Below are positions 15,860 to 24,449 of a DNA stretch of 64,000 nt, piece by piece. Each line of letters opens with the position of its first letter. Position 1 is the first letter of the stretch. Origin of the DNA: Rhizosaccharibacter radicis (GTDB taxonomy: Bacteria; Pseudomonadota; Alphaproteobacteria; Acetobacterales; Acetobacteraceae); contig JAMZEJ010000002.1 of NCBI GenBank assembly GCA_024508355.1, forward strand, positions 372,001 to 436,000, in the 5' to 3' direction. The notes under the pieces were generated by a model. It was given only the letters and a program-made list of their open reading frames with translations, made no database searches and had not been told where the DNA came from. Position numbers and translations under genes: made by a program.

Positions 15860-17329
15860 TCAGAACAGCTCGATGTGGCTCTTGAAGCCGAGCAGGGCGG
15901 CGTTGGGCAGATTGCCCTGCGCGTTCGGCCGGATGAAGTACTGGAAGTCCGGCGCGAAGGTGACGCCGCGGAACACGTGGATCTGGTAGGTCGCCTCGAA
16001 GTTCATGGTGCTGGTCTGGATGCCCGGTCGGCTGTCGTTGTAGAAGGTGCTGCCGTTGCCGGTGATCGGCAGGCCGAGCTCCTGTTGCAGCAGTTCGGTA
16101 CGGCGCAGCACGCCCGACACCCGCATGTAGTTGAAGGCGACGCCGATGCCGTCGAGCGGCCGCGCCTTCCAGAAGCCGTGGTCGATCGCCGCGATCTCGT
16201 ACTGGTTGGCGCGCGTCGCCGTGCTGGGGTCGTTGTGGTAGTAGCCGCCGAACACGATCAGGCCGTTGGTGTCGCCGGGTCCGTGCCGCAGCACCATCTG
16301 GTCGACCAGGACCCAGGCGGCCGTGGCGCCCTTGCGTTGCAGCCGGGCGAGGCCGGTCTGGGCGTAGGCGCCGCCGTTCACGTCGTAGTACTGGTCGGCG
16401 TGGTTGTTGTTGTCGTAGGCGAAGCCGAGCTTGTAGTGGCCGGGCAGCTGGTCGGGACCGAACCGTGGCTCCCAACCCGCTTCAACCGGGAAGGCCTGGC
16501 CGCTGATGTGCGACGAGTCGAACGTGAAGCCGCTGCGGTAGCCGTTGCCGGCCTGATAGATGTTGTCCTCGCTGAAATAGATGCCCGACTGGATGTAGGT
16601 GGCGGCCGTCGGCCGCACCCGGGCGCGGATCGCCCAGCCCGCGTCCGGATAGGAGGAATGCGAGGTGTTGTCGGACGACGCTTTCGGGTTGCCGCAGAAA
16701 GCGTTGTTCATGAAGTTGCAGTAGAGGGGCGAGGCGGAGAAATCGTTCAGGAACGGGATGCGTCCCGCCGCCACGTCGAAGCGGCCGCCGTAGAGCGTTT
16801 CCTCGCCATAGGCATATACCAGGTGCGCCGCCACGTTGCCGCCGGCGCCGTAGATTTCGCTGCTGGGGTTGAGGTTGTCGCCGAAGATGCGGCTGGACGG
16901 GATGCCGTAGCGTCCGACGATCACGCTGTGGGTGGAGAAGCCGCCGATCCCGGCCAGCTTTTCCCAGTCGATGTCGGTTTCGAAGCCGTACTGGCCGGCG
17001 TTGCTGGCTCCCTTGTGGACGCCGCCCGCGAAGGCGCCGGAGAACTCGTTGGTGTTGTCCAGCAGAACGGCGATGCCGTGATCGCGCAGCCATGGACCGG
17101 CACCGAGGATGTTCGGCAGCAGGGCTTCCGGCTGCGGCAGCGGCGGCACCGCGGTGATCTTGTTCGGGATGCTGCCGAGCGGCGTGGACACCCGCTGGCT
17201 CGGGTTGAGCGACGTCTGCGCCGCGGCCTGTCCCGCCAGCAGCAGGGCGGCGGTGCCCCCCACCAGCGCGCCGAGGCGCGCGGCCCGTTGCCCGCGTCCC
17301 GTATCGGCGGATCGAGCGATCCCGTTCAT
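15860..17329 (-). CDS. oprB: OprB-family carbohydrate-selective porin
   Basis: 489 residues. A signal peptide covers about residues 1-37 (ending AGQAAAQ). The mature protein alternates aromatic and Gly/Asn-rich beta-strands and ends in a C-terminal Phe (FKSHIELF), the outer-membrane sorting signal. Family-typical blocks are WLRDHGIAVLLDNTNEFSG, WEKLAGIGGFSTHSVIVGRYG, AGRIPFLNDFSASPLYCNFM and the C-terminal YQIHVFRGVTFAPDFQYFIRPN. OprB porins admit glucose and other sugars across the outer membrane. The ATG at 17329 follows GAGGGAA by 7 nt. The divergent neighbour at 17627 is a secreted hydrolase-like protein; the shared upstream region holds a palindrome (17461-17470). Confidence 0.92.
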   Translation of the reverse strand: MNGIARSADTGRGQRAARLGALVGGTAALLLAGQAAAQTSLNPSQRVSTPLGSIPNKITAVPPLPQPEALLPNILGAGPWLRDHGIAVLLDNTNEFSGAFAGGVHKGASNAGQYGFETDIDWEKLAGIGGFSTHSVIVGRYGIPSSRIFGDNLNPSSEIYGAGGNVAAHLVYAYGEETLYGGRFDVAAGRIPFLNDFSASPLYCNFMNNAFCGNPKASSDNTSHSSYPDAGWAIRARVRPTAATYIQSGIYFSEDNIYQAGNGYRSGFTFDSSHISGQAFPVEAGWEPRFGPDQLPGHYKLGFAYDNNNHADQYYDVNGGAYAQTGLARLQRKGATAAWVLVDQMVLRHGPGDTNGLIVFGGYYHNDPSTATRANQYEIAAIDHGFWKARPLDGIGVAFNYMRVSGVLRRTELLQQELGLPITGNGSTFYNDSRPGIQTSTMNFEATYQIHVFRGVTFAPDFQYFIRPNAQGNLPNAALLGFKSHIELF

Positions 17330-17460
17330 GATGGCGTTCCCTCAAACTCTTGCCCGCGTGGGACGCGGCGTTTCCGCCGTCCGGTCCGCGGGATCCGAGG
17401 CGGACCTTAGGAGCCGCTCCGGAGGCCGGAAACCGGCGCGTTCCGGCTGATCGATCAAAA

Positions 17461-17470
17461 TGTTCGAACA
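17461..17470. promoter_or_regulatory. 10-bp palindrome in divergent porin/hydrolase promoter region
   Basis: TGTTCGAACA is a perfect palindrome in a locally AT-rich stretch (GATCAAAATG precedes it). It lies about 130 bp from the porin start and about 155 bp from the divergent secreted-protein start. A regulator site controlling both genes is plausible; no protein can be assigned. Confidence 0.35.
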
Positions 17471-17626
17471 AGTGTCCGGAGCGGGAACGGTGATGCCGAT
17501 CCGCCACGATCGGGCCGGGCCGCGACGTCGACGGGCCGCCACGGAGGCTGCCGGTCGCGATCTTCCGCCGGTTTCGCCCTGGGGTCGTGTACATCGCGGA
17601 ACCGCATGTTGAGCAAGGACCCCGCG

Positions 17627-19489
17627 ATGCAACTCCGCCTGCTGGTAGCGGTCATGATCGGCGCCGCCGGGCTGTGCGGCCCCGCGCGGGCGGACGGGCC
17701 GACATTCACCCGCGATGGCGGCATCCAGGCGCCGGGAACCAATCCCAGCTACACCATCGACTCGCGATCGGGCATCGCGCGGTTCCGCGACGTGTCGCTC
17801 GGCGCCACCTCCCTGAACGGCGTGGTGACCGGCATCGCCAACCAGGCAGCGGGTCCGGTGACCCGACGGGCGCCCACCGCGATCGACGACGGTGCCCACG
17901 GCTACGCGGTCGGCAACCTGTGGAACGTGCCCGGCAAGGGCATGTGGATCTGCCAGGACGCGACCGTGGGCGCGGCCGTCTGGGCGCCGGCACCCACGGG
18001 CATCCTGCCGCTCGACGCGGTGCCGGGGGTGGCGCTGCACGGCTGGGGCACGCGGCGGCTGCGCGCGGCCTATACCGGGCCGCTGCTGGCCGTGACCCCG
18101 TCCGGCGGGAGCGCCACCAACATCGGCGCGGATGCGAAGGGCAATCTCGACCGGACGGCCCTGGCCTCCGCGATCGGTGCCGTTCCGGTCATCAGCACCA
18201 CGGCCGGTCCGCAGATGTGGAGCGCCGGCGTGACGGCCTGGTTCGACCAGGGGAGCGGAGGAAGCGCCGATCTCTCGGTGCCCTCGGGGTCGCAGGCGCC
18301 GCAGATCTCGCCGCTGCACATGACGGCGGGCTCCCCGTTCGTGGCCTTCGCCGATGGCGGCATGAACTGGATCACCGACGCGGTGAGCCCGCAGGTGATC
18401 CAGCATCCGCGCCTCAGCAACACCGCGATCGGCAGCACCTCGGCGCTGAACGTGTCCATCGTGGGCGTGGTGCGCAACGGTGCGTCGGGCCAGTCCATGA
18501 CGACGTTCGCAGCACTGGGCGGCGGCCCCTATCCGGTGGCGTTCAACCTCGCCGACATCCTGGTGAAGTCGCCGCTTTATGGCGCCGCCTCGCTCGCGGA
18601 CGGCTTCAGCACCCAGCTCGGCTTCTTCGTCCCGAGCACGCCCAGCGTGTTCGGCCTGTCGAGCACCGCCGCCGGACTTTCGGCCTTCGACGACGACAAC
18701 AGCTATGCCGGCCCGGCGGTGCTGGGCAATGCCAGCAATACAAGCTTCATCCTGGGGGGACAGGACAACACCAACAGCGGCTTCGCCGGGGCGGTGTCCG
18801 CGGCCATCGAGGGCCCGGCGCTGACGGCGGCGCAGCTGCTGAGCCTGCGCGAGGCGCTCACCGACACGTTCGGGCTGACGCCCCAAGTGCGTGACCAGAT
18901 CATCCTGGCGGGCGCGTCCACCGACGCCGGCGCCGACGGCTGGATGACCCAGGCCCCGATCCGCTTCGCCGAGGCGGCGCTGCGCCGCCCCTACGTGATC
19001 TACAACCAGGCGATCGCCGGCTCGACCCTGCATGCCGCGGCGCCGGGAGCGAACGGGGTGTTCGCCGGCATGGTGGCGCCCCTCTACCGTCCGTACGCGC
19101 TGAACGTGCTGGTGCTCGGCAGCGGCTCGGAGGTGAACAGCCTCGGCTCGGGCGACAGCCCGGCGACCGCCTTCGCCGACTGGCAGAGCTGGATGAGCCA
19201 GGCACGGGCGCTCGGCAACAACGTCCGCCTGGTGGCCGACACCGTGTCGCCGCACGGGTCCATCTCGAGCGACAGCAGCCGCACCGCGTTCAACGCCCTG
19301 CTGCAGAGCGTGACGGGCACCTACGACGCGCTGGACGACGAGGCGGCCAATCCCGTGCTCGGCAACACCGCCATCCTGAACGACCGCACCTTCACCGTGC
19401 CCGGCGGCGGCCATCGCAGCCCCTATGCCCAGGCCCTGCAGGGCGCGCTGCTGGCCGACGCCATCAACCGCGCGGCCGCCACCCCCTGA
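17627..19489 (+). CDS. Secreted multidomain protein: LamG-like region plus SGNH-hydrolase-like C-terminus
   Basis: 620 residues. The signal peptide ends near residue 22 (GPARA). Residues 22-54 (ADGPTFTRDGGI, NPSYTID, GIARFR) repeat the mature N-terminus of the beta-helix protein at 1080-2699. About 90-120 is a phage-tail-like block (GYAVGNLWN, then CQDATVGAAVW). About 140-415 resembles the LamG-type domain that starts RRLRAAYTGPLLAV and VTAWFDQGSGG. From about 422 an SGNH-like order appears: GASTDAG with Ser 431, YNQAIAGST (block II), LGSGSEVNS (block III) and GGGHRSPYAQ with His 596. It could deacetylate or cleave an extracellular polysaccharide, which is inference. The ATG at 17627 follows AAGGA by 7 nt. 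Confidence 0.72.
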   Translation: MQLRLLVAVMIGAAGLCGPARADGPTFTRDGGIQAPGTNPSYTIDSRSGIARFRDVSLGATSLNGVVTGIANQAAGPVTRRAPTAIDDGAHGYAVGNLWNVPGKGMWICQDATVGAAVWAPAPTGILPLDAVPGVALHGWGTRRLRAAYTGPLLAVTPSGGSATNIGADAKGNLDRTALASAIGAVPVISTTAGPQMWSAGVTAWFDQGSGGSADLSVPSGSQAPQISPLHMTAGSPFVAFADGGMNWITDAVSPQVIQHPRLSNTAIGSTSALNVSIVGVVRNGASGQSMTTFAALGGGPYPVAFNLADILVKSPLYGAASLADGFSTQLGFFVPSTPSVFGLSSTAAGLSAFDDDNSYAGPAVLGNASNTSFILGGQDNTNSGFAGAVSAAIEGPALTAAQLLSLREALTDTFGLTPQVRDQIILAGASTDAGADGWMTQAPIRFAEAALRRPYVIYNQAIAGSTLHAAAPGANGVFAGMVAPLYRPYALNVLVLGSGSEVNSLGSGDSPATAFADWQSWMSQARALGNNVRLVADTVSPHGSISSDSSRTAFNALLQSVTGTYDALDDEAANPVLGNTAILNDRTFTVPGGGHRSPYAQALQGALLADAINRAAATP

Positions 19490-19496
19490 CCACGCC

Positions 19497-19521
19497 GGGC
19501 GGCGGAGAAGTCCCGCTGCCC
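19497..19521 (+). terminator. Hairpin after the LamG/SGNH gene
   Basis: GGGCGGCGG (19497-19505) pairs with CCGCTGCCC (19513-19521) through 9 pairs including one G-U, around a 7-nt loop. It starts 8 nt after the stop codon. Confidence 0.5.
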
Positions 19522-20055
19522 CGCTACACGGAGGGGAAACAGCGACACGGCTGGTCCCGCACGCCAGCAAGGCGCCCGCCAGGGTCGTTGGTGGCGCGGA
19601 ACCAGACTATTTCAGGATCGTCCGGCAGGATCGCGTTCCGGCGCACCGACGATCCGCGCCTCGACCCATCATCGGCTTCTTGATGCGGCCGCCGGGGTTC
19701 CGGACGTTTCACACCGTCCGGATGTCGCCATCGCGCCTGCCGATGCCGCGATGCGCGCCCCATCATCGCGATGGGCCATCATCGCGATGAGCACGGAAGA
19801 TACCTTGTTGGCGATCTCGTTCTGCTCGCCGGACGACGCTCTCCACTCGACCGGAGGGTTGCCGCCGCCCCCGCGGCAAGATCAGGCGACTGCGGGAGTC
19901 TCCGGCCGTCTCGTAAGGCACGCGATCGCCACGACCGCGTCCCGCCCCGGGGGAACACCCCGTTCTTCCCCGTCCGCGACGGCGACCGAGCCGGACCGCC
20001 ACCCCTGCGCCCCTGGAAACGTTCCGGCGCCGGTCGCGCCCGTCACTCCGCGAAC
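19522..20055. other. Intergenic region between convergent genes, no gene recognised
   Basis: About 530 bp separate the LamG/SGNH gene terminator from the mutY terminator. The long open frames crossing it extend into mutY in other frames and are shadows. The only structure I see is a pair of palindromes at 19764-19789, listed separately. No tRNA or small RNA signature was recognised. Confidence 0.45.
19764..19789. repeat. Twin CATCGCGATG palindromes spaced 16 bp apart
   Basis: The perfect 10-bp palindrome CATCGCGATG occurs at 19764-19773 and again at 19780-19789. Each is part of a longer direct repeat, CCATCATCGCGATG. The 16-bp repeat distance is about one and a half helical turns. It lies between convergent genes, not in an obvious promoter. 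Confidence 0.6.
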
Positions 20056-20070
20056 GGCTTCCCGGAAGCC
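20056..20070 (-). terminator. Hairpin after mutY
   Basis: GGCTTC and GAAGCC pair around a 3-nt loop, immediately adjoining the mutY stop codon at 20071 on the minus-strand 3' side. It is short and has no U-tract. Confidence 0.35.
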
Positions 20071-21153
20071 TCAGGCGTCGCCGAGCGCCGCCAGCCCGGT
20101 CGCGACCGCCCGGCGCATCAGGGTCGGAAGCGCTTCGTTCTCCAGCGCATCGAGCGGGCAGAGGAACGCGCCGCCGGCTGCGGAGGGAAGGCCGCCGGGG
20201 AGCCGCGCCGCCCGTATCCGCAGCGTCAGGGCGAAGTGGGTGAACACGTGCCGCACGTCCCCCGCCTCCTGCCAGGGGGCCGTGGCGGCGGGGGCGAACG
20301 CCTGCGCTTCCTCGGCCGTCCAGGGCGCTTCCCGCCACGGCGTGCCGGGCAGCTCGCTCATGCCGCCGAGCAGCCCACGCGGCGGGCGGCGGCGCAACAA
20401 CAGCCGGTTCTCGTCGTCGAGCAGCAGGAACGCGGTGCCGTGCCGGTCCGGCCGCGCCGCGCGAGGCAGCTTGCGCGGCAGCTCCTCGGCGGTCCCCGCC
20501 GCCCGCGCGCGGCACGGCGACCGCCAGGGGCACAGGGCGCAGGCGGGCCGGCGCGGCGTGCAGATCGTGGCCCCCAGGTCGAACAAGGCCTGCGCGAAGT
20601 CCGACGGGTGCGCCCGAGCGGCAGGGTCCTCGCCCAGGCGCGCCGCCGCCTCGGCCAGCCGGGGACGTGACGCCGGCAGCGGAGCCTCGATCGCGAACAA
20701 GCGGGAGCAAACCCGTTCCACATTGCCATCCACCGGCACGCCGGGGCGATCGAACGCGATCGCCGCCACCGCGCGGGCGGTATAGCTGCCGATGCCGGGC
20801 AGCGTCCGCAGTTCTTCTTCCGTGTCGGGAAAACCGCCGCGTGCCGTCACCGCCTGCGCGCAGCGATGCAGGTTCCGGGCGCGGGCGTAGTAGCCGAGAC
20901 CCGCCCAGGCGGCCATCACCCGCTCTTCCGGCGCCGCCGCCAATGCCGCCACGGTGGGGAACAGCGACAGGAACTTGCGGAAATACGGCCCCACCGTGGC
21001 CACGGTGGTCTGCTGCAGCATGATCTCGCTGAGCCAGACATGATAGGGATCGGCCCGCTCGCCCGGTCCGGCACGCCAGGGCATGCTGCGGCGATGGCGC
21101 GCGTACCAGCGCAACAGGTCGGCGGCGGGAAACGGAACGGGGTCGGGGAGCAC
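20071..21153 (-). CDS. mutY: A/G-specific adenine DNA glycosylase MutY
   Basis: 360 residues. It removes adenine mispaired with 8-oxoguanine. The catalytic Glu is in WLSEIMLQQTT (about residue 43). The helix-hairpin-helix LPGIGSYTARAVAAIAF (about 118-134) is followed by the catalytic Asp in VPVDGNVERV (about 142). The [4Fe-4S] ligands follow the MutY spacing C-x6-C-x2-C-x5-C (Cys 198, 205, 208, 214). A C-terminal NUDIX-like domain begins near HGTAFLLLDDENRLLL. The only usable start ahead of the conserved LLRWYARHRR block is the GTG at 21153, just 9 bp from the divergent DUF721 start. The mutY - DUF721 - dsbA - smc order is common in Alphaproteobacteria. Confidence 0.93.
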   Translation of the reverse strand: MLPDPVPFPAADLLRWYARHRRSMPWRAGPGERADPYHVWLSEIMLQQTTVATVGPYFRKFLSLFPTVAALAAAPEERVMAAWAGLGYYARARNLHRCAQAVTARGGFPDTEEELRTLPGIGSYTARAVAAIAFDRPGVPVDGNVERVCSRLFAIEAPLPASRPRLAEAAARLGEDPAARAHPSDFAQALFDLGATICTPRRPACALCPWRSPCRARAAGTAEELPRKLPRAARPDRHGTAFLLLDDENRLLLRRRPPRGLLGGMSELPGTPWREAPWTAEEAQAFAPAATAPWQEAGDVRHVFTHFALTLRIRAARLPGGLPSAAGGAFLCPLDALENEALPTLMRRAVATGLAALGDA

Positions 21154-21162
21154 GCGGCGTTC

Positions 21163-22053
21163 ATGACGAAGCCAGGTCCACCCGGCAAGACGCCGGATGC
21201 CCAGGCCGCGAGGGCGGCGCCCAGGCCCCGCCGGGCCGCTCCGGGGGCCGGCGCGCGCGCGCCGGTCGAAGGGCCAGCGCCCGGCGGCGGGACGCTGCCG
21301 GCGGCGACGCGCCAAGGCGGCGGAACGGAGCCTCCGCGCCGCGCGGTGCCCCTGCCGCCGACCGGCACCGCCCCCCCGGGCAAGGCAGAACCAGACACGG
21401 ACGCGCCCGCGCGCACCGGACAGCCGCTTCCCGCCGGCCCGGCGGAGAACGCCGGACAGACCGCGCAGCCGCCCCGGCCGCCGGGGTCCGACAGGCGGTC
21501 GGCTCATGGAACCGGCGGCACCGGCGAAAGCGGCCGTCCCGGCACCACCTCCCCCCGACCCCGGGAGGGCGGCGCGCGAACCGCCAGCCCGGAACAGGCG
21601 GCCGAGGCACGCCGGTTCCTGTTCGGCCCGCGGCCGCTCAGCGCGCTTCTGCCGCCGATCACCCGGCCGGCCTTTCGCAGACGCGCGCCCGCGGCGGCGC
21701 AGATCCTGAGCGACTGGCACAGCTTGGTGGACGCCGCCACCGCCGCCCAGACCCGGCCGATCCGCTTCTCCGGGGGCACCCTGACGCTCGCCTGTTCCGG
21801 CCCGGTGGCGCTGGAACTGCAGCATCACGAGGCGGCGTTGCTGAGCCGCCTCAACGGCTCGCTCGGCCGGCAAACGGTGGAACGGCTGCGCTTTCTCCAG
21901 GACGACACCCTGCTGGGGACGGCGGTTCTGCCCGCCGCCGCGCCCCTGCCGCCCGACCCGGTGCCGGTGCCCGGCGTGGAAGGACCGCTGAGCGAGGCGC
22001 TGGGGCGTTTGGGCGCCCGCATCGCCGCACGGCGCGACCGCTCCCGCAGCTGA
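21163..22053 (+). CDS. DUF721/DciA-like protein with long proline-rich N-terminus
   Basis: 296 residues if started at the ATG at 21163. Residues 1 to about 145 are low-complexity Pro/Ala/Gly/Arg-rich. The conserved domain follows: RPLSALLPPITRPAFRRRAP, then SDWHSLVDAATAAQTRPIRF and GTLTLACSGPVALELQHHE, typical of DUF721, the family that includes the DnaB-loading protein DciA. A GTG at 21346 would shorten the disordered part by 61 residues and move the start away from mutY. A role in replicative helicase loading is inferred from the family only. It lies upstream of dsbA and smc on the same strand. Confidence 0.75.
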   Translation: MTKPGPPGKTPDAQAARAAPRPRRAAPGAGARAPVEGPAPGGGTLPAATRQGGGTEPPRRAVPLPPTGTAPPGKAEPDTDAPARTGQPLPAGPAENAGQTAQPPRPPGSDRRSAHGTGGTGESGRPGTTSPRPREGGARTASPEQAAEARRFLFGPRPLSALLPPITRPAFRRRAPAAAQILSDWHSLVDAATAAQTRPIRFSGGTLTLACSGPVALELQHHEAALLSRLNGSLGRQTVERLRFLQDDTLLGTAVLPAAAPLPPDPVPVPGVEGPLSEALGRLGARIAARRDRSRS

Positions 22054-22261
22054 GCCGTCCTGCGGGTGGCCGGACGCGGATGCGGGCCGAGCCATCGGCC
22101 CGGCGTGAGGCGGCGCGCCTGCGACCGGTGTTTGTTTCATCGGCCGCCGCCGGGTGATCGCCCCCGTCGCGTCCGGCCCGGCGCTACCGGAGATGGATGC
22201 TTGCCAGCGGTGGGACGACGCGCCACCACACGGGCTGCCACTGCCTGTCCGGAGCATCGCC

Positions 22262-23002
22262 ATGGGATCGCGCCCCTTCAACAGACGATCCATGCTGGGC
22301 GGTCTTCTGGCGGGCGGCGTGGCGTCGGGCCTGTCCCGCGCTGCCAGCGCTCAACGGCTTGTAGCGGCGGAAGCGAACGCGCCGGCAGCGGGCACGGCGA
22401 CAGCGGGCACGACAGGGCGAAACCCGCCGCAGCAAGGCGCGCCGAGCGGCGATCCGCGTATGGCGGAGCGCGCGCTGGGGCGCCCGGACGCCCCCGTGGT
22501 GGTGCAGGAATGGTTCTCCCTCACCTGCACCCATTGCGCGCATTTCGCCCTCACGGCGTTTCCGGAGGTGAAGCGGACCCTGATCGACACCGGACGGGTG
22601 CGCTACGTGTTCCGCGATTTTCCGCTCGACCGCCTGGCGCTCGCGGCGGCCATGGTGGCGCGCACCCTGCCGCCCGACCGTTACGCCCCGTTCGTGGACA
22701 CGCTGTTCGCCACTCAGGACCGCTGGGCGTTCGTCCGCGACGCCGATCCGATCGACCGGCTGCGGCACGAAGCGGCGCTGGCGGGCATGGACGACGCCTC
22801 GTTCCGGCGGGCGCTGGACGACCAGGCGCTGCAGGACGCGATCCTGCGCGAACAGACCGAGGGCGACGGGCGCTTCAAGATCGAGGGAACACCGACCTTC
22901 GTGTTCAACGACGCCAAGCGCGGTCCGATCATCACGGCCGCCGATTTCCTGAAGGCCGTGGACGACAGCGTGCATGACGGGCCGCCAGCCGGCAAAGGCT
23001 GA
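22262..23002 (+). CDS. DsbA-family thiol-disulfide oxidoreductase, copy 1
   Basis: 246 residues. A twin-arginine-like signal (NRRSMLGGLLAGG) is followed by a variable linker of about 30 residues. The thioredoxin/DsbA-type domain comes next: VVVQEWFSLTCTHC with active-site Cys 89 and Cys 92, VRYVFRDFPLDRLALAAAMV, and the cis-Pro loop IEGTPTFVF. It should form or isomerise disulfides in the periplasm. The ATG at 22262 has GGAG 7 nt upstream and leaves a clean signal peptide. It is closely similar to copy 2 at 24450-25094, from which it is separated by the AbrB-type gene. Its linker and divergent sequence suggest it is the less constrained copy. Confidence 0.88.
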   Translation: MGSRPFNRRSMLGGLLAGGVASGLSRAASAQRLVAAEANAPAAGTATAGTTGRNPPQQGAPSGDPRMAERALGRPDAPVVVQEWFSLTCTHCAHFALTAFPEVKRTLIDTGRVRYVFRDFPLDRLALAAAMVARTLPPDRYAPFVDTLFATQDRWAFVRDADPIDRLRHEAALAGMDDASFRRALDDQALQDAILREQTEGDGRFKIEGTPTFVFNDAKRGPIITAADFLKAVDDSVHDGPPAGKG

Positions 23003-23008
23003 CGACGC

Positions 23009-24307
23009 GTGACGGCCCCGCGCGACGCCCAGGACCCCGCCGGTTCCGCATCCCCCGGCACCCCCCGCCGGCCAGACGCCCGGCAGGAAACGCCGCCGGA
23101 AACGAAACCATCGAGACCGGGCATCCGCCCAGAGACGTCCGGGCCGGATATCCGCCCGGAGATGTCGAGCCCGGGCATCGGCCCGGAAACGTCGGCACCG
23201 GGCATCCGCTCGGAAACCTCGGGACTGGGCATCCGCCCGGAGACATGGCCTGCCGGGCTCCGCTGGGTGGCGCTGCTGGCCTTGTCGGCCGCGGCCGTGG
23301 CCGGACTGGAAGCCGCCCGGTTGCCCGCGGCCCTTCTGCTGGGTCCCATGCTGGCGGCGATGTCGTTGGCCGGAGCGGAAGCGCCCGTGCGCCCCCCGGC
23401 ACCGGTGCTGATGGCGGCACAGGCCGTGGTGGGCTGCATGATCGCGAACAGCATCCCGACGGCGATGGGGGGAGAGCTGGCGCGCCACTGGCCGGTGTCC
23501 GCCTCCGGGGTGTTGTCGGTGGTTCTGGTGGCCACCGCGCTGGGATACGTGCTGGCGCGGCTGCGGGTGCTGGACGGCTCCACCGCGGTATGGGGATCGA
23601 TGCCGGGCGCCGCCACCGCGATGACCCTGATGGCCGCCGATTTCGGCGCCGACATCCGGCTGGTGGCCCTGATGCAATATCTGCGCGTGTTCTGCGTGAC
23701 CGTCGCCTCCACGATGGCGGCACGGCTGGCGGGCGTCCGGGGCACGGCGACGCCGGCGGCGCACTGGCTGTCCGTGCCGGCCGCCGGACCGCTGGCGGCG
23801 ACGTTGCTGCTGCTCGCCGTTGCGGGCGTCGCGGGCGCGCGGTCGCGGATATCGGCCGGCGCGCTGATCCTGCCGATGATCGCCGGGATCGCGTGGAAGG
23901 CGACCGGCCTGCCGATCCTGCTGCCCATGCCGCTGCTGGCGGCGAGCTACGCCGTGATCGGCTGGTTCATCGGCCACCGTTTCACCGGCACCGTGCTGCG
24001 CCAGGCGTTGCGGGTGCTCCCCAGGGTGCTGGCGTCCATCCTGCTGCTGATCGGGCTGTGCGCCGGGCTGGCGCTCGCGCTGCACCGGACGCTCGGGACC
24101 GACCTGCTGACCGCCTATCTCGCGACCAGCCCGGGCGGCGCGGATTCGGTCGCCATCATCGCCGCCTCCGTGCCGGTGGACGTGCCGTTCGTGATGACCA
24201 TGCAGGTGGGACGCTTCCTGACGATGCTGGTGCTGGGACCGATGCTCGCCCGGTTCGTCGCCCGCCGCGTGGGGCGCAACGGGGCGCCGACGGCCGGTGG
24301 CGCCTGA
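23009..24307 (+). CDS. AbrB-family (COG3180) membrane protein with repeat-rich N-terminus
   Basis: 432 residues. Residues 1 to about 85 are hydrophilic and Pro-rich and contain five 9-residue repeats (PGIRPETSG and variants) encoded by a 27-bp minisatellite. The rest has about nine to ten membrane spans in the duplicated AbrB layout. Characteristic motifs are WGSMPGAATAMTLMAADFGAD and, in the second half, YLATSPGGADSVAIIAASVPVD. The family is often mis-named 'ammonia monooxygenase' or 'AbrB regulator' but looks like a transporter; no substrate is known. The GTG at 23009 lies 6 nt after the dsbA copy 1 stop, so the two are probably co-transcribed. It interrupts the usual DUF721 - dsbA - smc order. 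Confidence 0.8.
   Translation: MTAPRDAQDPAGSASPGTPRRPDARQETPPETKPSRPGIRPETSGPDIRPEMSSPGIGPETSAPGIRSETSGLGIRPETWPAGLRWVALLALSAAAVAGLEAARLPAALLLGPMLAAMSLAGAEAPVRPPAPVLMAAQAVVGCMIANSIPTAMGGELARHWPVSASGVLSVVLVATALGYVLARLRVLDGSTAVWGSMPGAATAMTLMAADFGADIRLVALMQYLRVFCVTVASTMAARLAGVRGTATPAAHWLSVPAAGPLAATLLLLAVAGVAGARSRISAGALILPMIAGIAWKATGLPILLPMPLLAASYAVIGWFIGHRFTGTVLRQALRVLPRVLASILLLIGLCAGLALALHRTLGTDLLTAYLATSPGGADSVAIIAASVPVDVPFVMTMQVGRFLTMLVLGPMLARFVARRVGRNGAPTAGGA
23117..23251 (+). repeat. 27-bp coding minisatellite, five copies
   Basis: Five head-to-tail 27-bp units (23117, 23144, 23171, 23198, 23225) code for PGIRPETSG, PDIRPEMSS, PGIGPETSA, PGIRSETSG and LGIRPETWP. Units differ at several bases, so the array is not freshly expanded. 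It lies in the cytoplasm-like hydrophilic leader of the AbrB-type membrane protein. Confidence 0.9.
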
Positions 24308-24449
24308 CGGCGTGTCCGCGGCGTCGCCCGGACGAGCCGCCGGACGGGTATCCGCGCCGCTTCGCGTCGCTTGACCTCCCGCCGCAACAACGGTTCCTTC
24401 CGGCAGGGGCGCGTTCCGGTCCGCCCCGCTGCCCCGGAGTGTTTCGCCG

